From assembly GCA_037137455.1 (NCBI GenBank), contig JBAXKG010000039.1:1-25157 (forward strand): DNA of 25,157 nt, written 5' to 3'. Under the pieces are notes generated by a model that had not been told where the DNA came from, searched no databases, and saw nothing but the letters and a program-made list of their open reading frames with translations. Source of the stretch: CAIVAT01 sp037137455 (GTDB taxonomy: Bacteria; Bacteroidota; Bacteroidia; Bacteroidales; FEN-979). A program made the position numbers and the translations under genes. Shown here in pieces: positions 1-6,427 of the stretch; position 1 is the first letter of the stretch, and every line of letters starts with the position of its first letter.

Positions 1-84
1 ATCTTATTAAGTAAAGAGAATTGGCCAATGAAAGGATGCCTACATCCACGAAAAATGTTTACTTTTAGATCTCATTAGTTATTT

Positions 85-1500
85 ATGAAAATCTTTTTGA
101 ATTTACGCTGGTGCATCTTGATTTTACTGGTTCAATCAATGCATTGTCCGGGACAAACTGTTGGTGAATCCAGGTTTGACAGCCTGTGGACCGGTTATTT
201 CAGGCTAAACAGTGGAGGCTGGACGGCAGGCGATGCCACCATTTCGATCCCCTTGCCCGACGGAAGGGTGATCTGGCTGTTCGGCGACAGCTACACCGTG
301 GCGGTGAACATGGCGAACAACACCGTGCCATGCCTGTTCCAGGTGCGCAATTGCTTTATGGTACAGGATTCGGTCGACCGGTCGGTTTTTAAAACAATCC
401 TCGATACCACGATGACCGGAGTCAACATGACCACCTTCAAACTACGGCCAAGTGATACCTCCCTATTCTGGCCCGGACATGGATATTTGTACAATGACAC
501 CGTTTATATTTTCCTCGAAAGGTACAAGAGTTCCAATCTCAATTTTGAGGGTTGTTATATTGCCAAGCTAACCTATCCCGATTTGCACCAGATTGCTATC
601 TTACCGGTTTATCAGGCAGGGACGCAACATATTTTCGGACGGTCAGTGGTGGCCGATACCGCCGGAAACTGGCTATATATTTACGGGAACCGCGTGAACT
701 GGATCATATGGGAACCGGTGCTGGCCAGGTGCAATATTTCCAATCCGATGCTTACATGGGAATATTACAATGGCACCGGATGGTCACCAGATCCTGGTCA
801 GGCGCACAAGATCAGCAATGATCCTGTATCACCCGGATTTACCGTATTTCCCAAAGACAACAAGTATTACCTGATCACCCAGGAAAATGGATACCTCGAA
901 TGCGGCCTGGGTCGTGAAATATGGTCGTACGAAAGCCCATATCCCTGGGGACCATTTACCGGAAAAACATTGCTGTATACCGAAGAAAGCAAATTCAACG
1001 GAGCCTACCTGCTTACCTACAATGCCCAGGCCCACCCATGGAATATTGAAAACGACGAACTCCTGGTTTCTTACAATCTGAATGACAGGGTGGATACGCT
1101 TTCACCTTACATCTGTCCGTCGCAATGCAAGCATATCTGGACCGACCGGATGGATGTCGATACCTACCGTCCGAAATTTATCCGGGTCCCGATGGGATTG
1201 ATTACATCGGCCGGGAAGGGTCAGCAGCAAATGCATCAGGAATGCCTTAATATCAGTATTCTTCAACATCCGGTTATTAAAAACAGTATATTCGGGCTTG
1301 AGATAACCACCTACAGGCTTTGGACCGGGCAAATCAGACTGACTGATCTATACGGCAGGGTGTTATGGACAGAACCGCTGAACCTTCAGCCTGGAAAAAA
1401 TCATCTTGATCTGACTGCCCCCTTGCAGGGAGGAATGTACTTTTTTGAATTCATGGGCAATCCGGAATGCGGTCGGGTAATGAAACTCGTGGTGATATGA
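85..1500 (+). CDS. Secreted DUF4185-like beta-propeller protein with T9SS sorting domain
   Basis: Residues 1-24 form a signal peptide. The main domain (about 30-370) opens with a block ending in LPDGRVIWLFGDS (57-69). Asp50 and Asp68 lie 18 residues apart in the same arrangement as in the 380-residue protein at 2337-3479. Later blocks shared by both proteins are FWPGHG/YWPGDG, WEYYNG/WEFYTG, a Tyr-Asn...Ala-His-Pro block, and YRPKFIRVP/YRPVFLRVP. The fold is probably a five-bladed propeller of the DUF4185/DUF5005 type; as I recall, some DUF4185 members are GH183 endo-D-arabinanases, so a glycan-cleaving or glycan-binding role is plausible but unproven. Residues about 386-471 resemble a type A T9SS C-terminal domain, ending in a GGMYFFEF strand and a basic, hydrophobic tail, which predicts export to the cell surface. 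The gene converges on the PUL operon with a 6-bp gap. No substrate can be assigned. Confidence 0.75.
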   Translation: MKIFLNLRWCILILLVQSMHCPGQTVGESRFDSLWTGYFRLNSGGWTAGDATISIPLPDGRVIWLFGDSYTVAVNMANNTVPCLFQVRNCFMVQDSVDRSVFKTILDTTMTGVNMTTFKLRPSDTSLFWPGHGYLYNDTVYIFLERYKSSNLNFEGCYIAKLTYPDLHQIAILPVYQAGTQHIFGRSVVADTAGNWLYIYGNRVNWIIWEPVLARCNISNPMLTWEYYNGTGWSPDPGQAHKISNDPVSPGFTVFPKDNKYYLITQENGYLECGLGREIWSYESPYPWGPFTGKTLLYTEESKFNGAYLLTYNAQAHPWNIENDELLVSYNLNDRVDTLSPYICPSQCKHIWTDRMDVDTYRPKFIRVPMGLITSAGKGQQQMHQECLNISILQHPVIKNSIFGLEITTYRLWTGQIRLTDLYGRVLWTEPLNLQPGKNHLDLTAPLQGGMYFFEFMGNPECGRVMKLVVI

Positions 1501-1506
1501 GCCCGT

Positions 1507-2313
1507 TTATTTGATTTTTTTTGCAAAGAAATCGAAATGAGATCCGATTGCTGATTTCCAGTATGTATAATCATGGCCTCCCGGGCTTATAATGTAAGTC
1601 GCAACGATATTGTTTTCGTTGCACGATCTTTTGAACTGGTTGTTGAGTTCAAAAAAGCGGTCGGAGCTCCCGCAGGTAAAAATGATCTCTTTTCCTGCGT
1701 CTGCGATATTTTTTATGTTTCCTGTAACGGAGTATGTATTCAATTCGTTGATACCAGAGGTTTTGTTGTGAATTCCCAGGTAATCATCGATGCGGTATTC
1801 GTTCCAACAGAAACTTAAATCCAATACCCCGCTCAGGCTGCCAGCGCTCCTGAAGAGAGTGGGTTTCTGCGCGAAAAGGAACAAAGCGCCATGCCCTCCC
1901 ATGCTAAAACCGGTGATAAATATGTTTTCAGGGTCGGTGTGATAATTTTCAGATATAAACGGCATCAGATCGAGAAAAAAGAAATCGGCATACTGACTCT
2001 GTTTTATGGCCGGGCTGTTGATATACCACGAATCGGTGAGGGCATCGGGACAGACAATGATAAAACCATAACGATCGGCAAGGTTCTGACAATCGGTAAT
2101 GTCGTTCCACTGGTGATAGGATCCGTTCCATCCATGCAGGAGATAAACTACCGGATAATGCTTTTCGGGATTTGTAATATAATCCGACGGGGTAAAAACC
2201 CAGACTGTATCGGAAGCCGGCAAATGGTTTGAGTTAAGAACGTGCTGATTCTTTGCCTGGATGGTTAAACAGGCAGCAACCAGAAAAAAAAGAGTGACAA
2301 ATATTCGCTTCAT
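1507..2313 (-). CDS. Secreted esterase D / feruloyl-esterase-like alpha/beta hydrolase
   Basis: This 268-residue protein belongs to the putative esterase family (Pfam Esterase, Fes/EstD-like). I chose the internal ATG at 2313 because it starts directly with a signal peptide (MKRIFVTLFFLVAACLTIQA). The longer frame to 2436 would overlap the upstream gene by about 100 bp and bury that signal. The oxyanion-side strand is VVYLLHGWNG (55-64). The nucleophile elbow is GFSMGG with Ser137, and the likely acid and base are Asp218 (in GSSD) and His247 (in PGGHDY), so the triad is complete. It is the last gene of the PUL operon, 23 bp after the DUF4185-like gene. Esterases in such loci often remove acetyl, feruloyl or similar groups from glycans; that role here is inferred from context only. 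Confidence 0.85.
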   Translation of the reverse strand: MKRIFVTLFFLVAACLTIQAKNQHVLNSNHLPASDTVWVFTPSDYITNPEKHYPVVYLLHGWNGSYHQWNDITDCQNLADRYGFIIVCPDALTDSWYINSPAIKQSQYADFFFLDLMPFISENYHTDPENIFITGFSMGGHGALFLFAQKPTLFRSAGSLSGVLDLSFCWNEYRIDDYLGIHNKTSGINELNTYSVTGNIKNIADAGKEIIFTCGSSDRFFELNNQFKRSCNENNIVATYIISPGGHDYTYWKSAIGSHFDFFAKKIK

Positions 2314-2336
2314 AGATGATCCGTTTGAGAATCTGC

Positions 2337-3479
2337 TTATTCTTCGAAAATTCTTTTTACCGGTACCCTCAAAAATACTGGTCTGTATTTGCTTGCATCG
2401 AGGAATACATCTTCCACGATAAAACTGTTTATACAAGTTGAAATCAACAACTCTCCATTTTCAATAAACTGAGGGTGCGCCAGGCTATTGTACATGAAGA
2501 GGTTCTCGGTCGATGTAACATCCTGGGGAAGCTGAGTAAGGCACAGAACCTTCCGGTTTTTCCAGCCGGTGAATGGGGAATCTGAATAATAAGATACGAT
2601 TTCCCGGGTCATAAATCCGCCTTCCTGTAGAAGAAGAATGTAATGATCGTCCAGTTTAAAAACGCTGAACTGCTCTGATCCGGGAATAACAAGCATAGGT
2701 TTGGCAAGTTTTGAGTCGTTCACCCATTCACTTCCGGTGTAGAATTCCCATGGAGCCAGAATGTTGCCTTTGGGAGCGCGGGCCACAAAAAGATTCTTGG
2801 TTTTGTTTTCAGCGCCATAGATGTAGGTGTAGCGTTCATCGCCATCGCACACAGCATGTCCCCAGTGAATTTCCAGCTCTCCAGGATAATTGAAATGATC
2901 GATCCGTTCAAGTTTAATATCCGGGAGTGAAAAAGTGGCAATATTTGCACTGACCCACGCAAAGCCCCAGTCGACGGGTTTGGCCTGATAAAACGCCGAC
3001 ATGAATACTTTTAGCTTGCCGTTCTCGATAAAACCATCGCCTGGCCAGTACCATAGAGAATCTTCCGAGAACTGTTTCCCTTTTGTTGCGCCAGGAGGAA
3101 TGACCAGCGAGGACTCCCATCCGTCGATGACATTGTACAGCGATCGCAAGGTATCGCTTTCCTGCACGGCCATGCTGTTCCGGATAAACCAGGGAATTTT
3201 TTTCTCCCTCGAACGGTCGGGGTTGACGGTACCGAGGAATGAATCACCGAAAATCCACACTGTACGCCCGTCGGGCAGCAGCACCGAGTATTCGCCATCG
3301 GCGCCGGTAACGCCACAGCAATCCCGGGCAAACAATTTCATGAACTTTTTGTCAATGGTTGCTTTTGCGGGTTCTTCAACAGTTGCAGAGGTTTTCTGGG
3401 CAATTGCAATTCCCCCGGCTAAGAAAATAGACAGTACCAGGGAAATACTTATAAATCTGTTTTTTATCGACATTTTCAT
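2337..3479 (-). CDS. Secreted DUF4185-like beta-propeller protein (PUL member)
   Basis: The 380-residue protein has a signal peptide (about 1-28, ending AIAQ) and a single domain of about 330 residues. The N-terminal block runs from Asp61 through LPDGRTVWIFGDS with Asp79. These two Asp are 18 residues apart, matching the pair in the plus-strand paralogue at 85-1500. Other shared blocks are YWPGDG (144-149), YIYG (219-222), WEFYTGSEW (244-252), LLQEGG, YNSLAHP (330-336) and YRPVFLRVP (365-373). It lacks the T9SS C-terminal domain of its paralogue, so it should stay periplasmic or reach the surface by another route. It lies 16 bp after the ROK kinase gene and 23 bp before the esterase. I place it near DUF4185/DUF5005 and treat a hydrolase role as a hypothesis. 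ATG codons at 3479 and 3473 are both possible starts. Confidence 0.75.
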   Translation of the reverse strand: MKMSIKNRFISISLVLSIFLAGGIAIAQKTSATVEEPAKATIDKKFMKLFARDCCGVTGADGEYSVLLPDGRTVWIFGDSFLGTVNPDRSREKKIPWFIRNSMAVQESDTLRSLYNVIDGWESSLVIPPGATKGKQFSEDSLWYWPGDGFIENGKLKVFMSAFYQAKPVDWGFAWVSANIATFSLPDIKLERIDHFNYPGELEIHWGHAVCDGDERYTYIYGAENKTKNLFVARAPKGNILAPWEFYTGSEWVNDSKLAKPMLVIPGSEQFSVFKLDDHYILLLQEGGFMTREIVSYYSDSPFTGWKNRKVLCLTQLPQDVTSTENLFMYNSLAHPQFIENGELLISTCINSFIVEDVFLDASKYRPVFLRVPVKRIFEE

Positions 3480-3495
3480 AATAACAGGATATTTA

Positions 3496-4608
3496 TTAGT
3501 TTGAATCTGAGTTTAGAATTTGCACTGCGAAGGCATTTGCTCCAATCGCGATCGCTGAACTGGCGCTTAATTTCGATAAGCCGACACCCGACCGTTGCAT
3601 CTCATCGTAAACCACAACTTTTTCACCTGAAGGAATATGAAGTGATTTTACCGATCCGTTTGCAAACTCCCCGAAAGTACCTTCATCTTCCAGGTTGTAA
3701 ACCTTGACTGACAGCCGGGGGTATTTTTCTCCTGATGGATGCTCGTACCGGCGGTCAATTTCCGCAAACATGGCAGGAGCAAAAAACTCCCAGGCTGCGA
3801 CAAGCCCCCCGCCGATAACAACGATCCCATCGATGAGTGTAAGCATATTCGCGATGGAATTTCCAAGCGCATCCCCAAAAACCCGGAATGAATTTAGGGC
3901 CGCTTCCCGGTTGCCCGGAGCAATCCCTGCGGCGATGTCAAAGATATCTTTGGGCATCAGACCAGTAGGCATCTCAAGACCGGCCTCTTCGCAATAGACG
4001 CGCTGAATGGCCCTTGTGCTTATGCTCTCTTCCGCATTCCAGGAAACATTAAATTTATTGGAGGTATTGTGAATGCCCGCATCGTTTGAATTATCTCCAG
4101 CCAACAGGGTGTTGTTCAGCACAATACCGCAACCGAATCCCGTGCCCAGGGTCAAGCCTACCAGGTTCCGGAATTGTTTGATACCGCCTCTTTCGATGAT
4201 CCGTTTGTTCAGGTCGGGCAGGAAGCCGGCCAACGCTTCGCCATAAGCAAACAGGTTCCCATCGTTATTTATAAATACCGGTAATCTGAAGCGATCTTCC
4301 AGCATCGGACCTAACGGAACACCACCATTAAATGCCTTGAAATTGGGCAGGTCGCCGATAATTCCTTTGGCATAATCGGCAGGTCCGGGAAATGCAAAGC
4401 TAATCGCGTCAGCCTGTTGATTTAAAAGTGCACTTACACTCTCAAAGCCTGAGTAAATAGTATTGATGCAAAGATTCTGGTCATGTGGATTCGAGGCCAA
4501 TGTGATGGGCTTCACAATTTCACTTCCTCCACGGTATGCTGAAAAAACAAAGTTTGTTCCCCCTGCATCGAGGGTGAGGATTACATGTTTGTCGTTGGTT
4601 AAAGTCAT
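3496..4608 (-). CDS. ROK-family sugar kinase (probable mannose/hexose kinase)
   Basis: This cytoplasmic kinase is predicted to phosphorylate a free hexose with ATP. The phosphate-binding motif is LDAGGTN (13-19), the catalytic base is Asp116 in NNDGNLFAYGEA, the second phosphate motif is GTGFGCG (155-161), and the adenosine motif is GIVVIGGG (261-268). The usual ROK zinc motif (CxCGxxGCxE) is absent: residues about 172-200 contain His180 but no Cys cluster. At 370 residues it is longer than the usual 300 or so, with extra sequence around 280-350. No helix-turn-helix precedes the kinase, so it is an enzyme type rather than a NagC-type repressor. It lies 10 bp downstream of the mannose-6-phosphate isomerase gene, so mannose is the likely substrate, by context rather than by a specificity motif. 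Confidence 0.87.
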   Translation of the reverse strand: MTLTNDKHVILTLDAGGTNFVFSAYRGGSEIVKPITLASNPHDQNLCINTIYSGFESVSALLNQQADAISFAFPGPADYAKGIIGDLPNFKAFNGGVPLGPMLEDRFRLPVFINNDGNLFAYGEALAGFLPDLNKRIIERGGIKQFRNLVGLTLGTGFGCGIVLNNTLLAGDNSNDAGIHNTSNKFNVSWNAEESISTRAIQRVYCEEAGLEMPTGLMPKDIFDIAAGIAPGNREAALNSFRVFGDALGNSIANMLTLIDGIVVIGGGLVAAWEFFAPAMFAEIDRRYEHPSGEKYPRLSVKVYNLEDEGTFGEFANGSVKSLHIPSGEKVVVYDEMQRSGVGLSKLSASSAIAIGANAFAVQILNSDSN

Positions 4609-4618
4609 AGGTCAAAAT

Positions 4619-6388
4619 TCAATAATTCAATAATTCATTCCTTACAAAAGCCTTGATGGTGATACATTCCCGGCCTTCCGATTCCCCGCAAGGGCTGATG
4701 GAATATTCGCCGACTGCAGCGGGAACGATGAATGTTTCGGCATAATGAACCACGAAGGGGGCAAACGAGCCGGAAGGGCTCTCTACAATGACTTCGCGGC
4801 CTTCAACCAGGGTGATAACATTAACTCCCCTGCTGGTATTGTGAAAGACCTTTGTCGTGAAACGGTGACGACGCGTCTCAATGAACTCACTCTCGTGAAG
4901 CCCGGTCTTTTCTTCGCACCAACCCTCTCCTTCCGAAAGCTGTTCAATCCTGTTTACCAGGTTTTGCCTTACCCAGTTTTCCGTTCTGTTCCACTGAATA
5001 TTCCGGATGCCGTGATCGATGTTGATCGGCCTTGGTTTCCCGTCCATCCCAAGACGGCCCCAATCCCACAACTTGAACGTAAAAATATAAGGTGTGGCGC
5101 TTATTTCAAGTACCATGCATTCCTTACCGGAACAATGGACGGTACCTGCCGGGATTAAAAAATGATCATGCTTCCGTGCAGGCCAGTTTTGAATATAAGC
5201 GGTATCATCAAACCAGGAATCGCTGTTCTCCGAAACTCTCAGTTCCCTGATCATCAGTCCGGGGTCTATCCCTTCCTTTAATCCCAGGTATACCCTGGCC
5301 CCTTCACCCGCTTCCACCAGGTAATAACTTTCATCCTGGGTATAATGGATGCCGAATTGTTCTTTTATGTAATCCGTGAGCGGATGTACCTGCAGGCTTA
5401 AGTTTCCGCCTTCCATGGTGTCAAGGAAATCGAACCGGATGGGGAATTCATCCCCGAAACGATCCCGCACATAGCCTCCGAGTAATTCTTCCGGTCTGAA
5501 AAAAACAAGGTTTATGGCAGGAGTCTCGAACCTGTTTCCACCATAATCGAGATACAGGCTGTTTTCTTCGGGCACACAGTTGAAACACCAGGCATAATTC
5601 GCCGAATCACCCGGCAAGTTGAAGGTCTCTTTCATCCATTGACCGCCCCATGGACCTTCATCGAAATAGGGAACTACGCTGAATGGCCGGCTCACGGCCT
5701 CTTTCATTCCTTCAGCAAAGGCATCTGAGGAGATCATTCCGGGCTGGTTTTTCCGGTTCGTGTCGAGAATCCAGTCGCACCCCGGCAAAACTTTCCTTTT
5801 CAGCCGGTCGCAAACCCTCCAGTCAATAAAATAGCCCCTCTTGTATTTACCTTCGATATGCTGATCGAAATTTGTGATCCCAAGGTTTGACACTTCATTG
5901 CGTCGCATTCGCAACTGGATCTCCCACCGGGCCATGTCGGCATAAATCATCAGATCAGGATCCGGGATTATAACCGAGGCTCCTGCTCCATATAAAAGGA
6001 ATATGCCCTCTTCCACTTTATGAATTTCAGCGCGCATGGCCCCCATTTTTCCATGGTCAAGAAAATCTTCTATGTTCAGATGGGTCAGGTGGCCGAAGAT
6101 TCTGTCGTCGGTAACATCGGGCTGGGTCATTTTCCGGATCTCAGCTTCCGGCAGAAAGGCATCCAGGGAAAGTAAAGTCACGTCCGGCAGGATACCTCCG
6201 GAAAGAGCGCCTAAAACCTCCTCGTCATCAATCCCCTGGTAACATTCCACCACAATGATTTTCTTCCGGCCGGGAATCTTTAAAATTTCTTTGTTCAACT
6301 GAATGACAATATTGTTCCAGCCGGAGTAGAAGTCATCCTCCATGCCTTTTACCTTTACTTTGGGATACTTATCGAAATTTGAGATCAA
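4619..6388 (-). CDS. manA: Class I mannose-6-phosphate isomerase with degenerate uridine-kinase-like N-terminal domain
   Basis: The C-terminal half (about 240-589) is a cupin-type phosphomannose isomerase converting mannose-6-phosphate to fructose-6-phosphate. The zinc ligands are visible: Gln333 and His335 in LQVHP, Glu353 in DESYYLV, and His418 in PAGTVHCSG. The N-terminal part (about 1-235) is unlike ordinary ManA. It follows the layout of a uridine-kinase-type P-loop protein: a strand KKIIVVE, then TLLSLDAFLP (71-80), an acidic TDDRIFGHLTHLNIEDFLDHG segment, and an EEGIFLLYGAGA...MIYADM...RMRRN stretch. At the P-loop position it reads ECYQGIDDEE with no GxxxxGK[ST], so ATP binding is unlikely. 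At 589 residues it is about 200 longer than a single-domain enzyme. It sits between GH92 and the ROK kinase, completing a mannose catabolic route. Confidence 0.9.
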   Translation of the reverse strand: MISNFDKYPKVKVKGMEDDFYSGWNNIVIQLNKEILKIPGRKKIIVVECYQGIDDEEVLGALSGGILPDVTLLSLDAFLPEAEIRKMTQPDVTDDRIFGHLTHLNIEDFLDHGKMGAMRAEIHKVEEGIFLLYGAGASVIIPDPDLMIYADMARWEIQLRMRRNEVSNLGITNFDQHIEGKYKRGYFIDWRVCDRLKRKVLPGCDWILDTNRKNQPGMISSDAFAEGMKEAVSRPFSVVPYFDEGPWGGQWMKETFNLPGDSANYAWCFNCVPEENSLYLDYGGNRFETPAINLVFFRPEELLGGYVRDRFGDEFPIRFDFLDTMEGGNLSLQVHPLTDYIKEQFGIHYTQDESYYLVEAGEGARVYLGLKEGIDPGLMIRELRVSENSDSWFDDTAYIQNWPARKHDHFLIPAGTVHCSGKECMVLEISATPYIFTFKLWDWGRLGMDGKPRPINIDHGIRNIQWNRTENWVRQNLVNRIEQLSEGEGWCEEKTGLHESEFIETRRHRFTTKVFHNTSRGVNVITLVEGREVIVESPSGSFAPFVVHYAETFIVPAAVGEYSISPCGESEGRECITIKAFVRNELLNY

Positions 6389-6427
6389 TTTTACTAAGTA
6401 TTTTTCTGATGTTCAGGTCTCTATTTT

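Noticed and set aside
20..47. Palindrome ATTGGCCAAT and a small GGATG/CATCC hairpin upstream of the first gene, plus a near -7 element (TACTTTTA).
   Set aside because: The upstream region is cut by the window edge and the -7 match is only 7 of 8, so a promoter or operator cannot be supported.
2314..2436. N-terminal extension of the esterase by 41 residues.
   Set aside because: It would overlap the upstream coding region and place a basic, non-signal sequence before a clear signal peptide; the ATG at 2313 is preferred.
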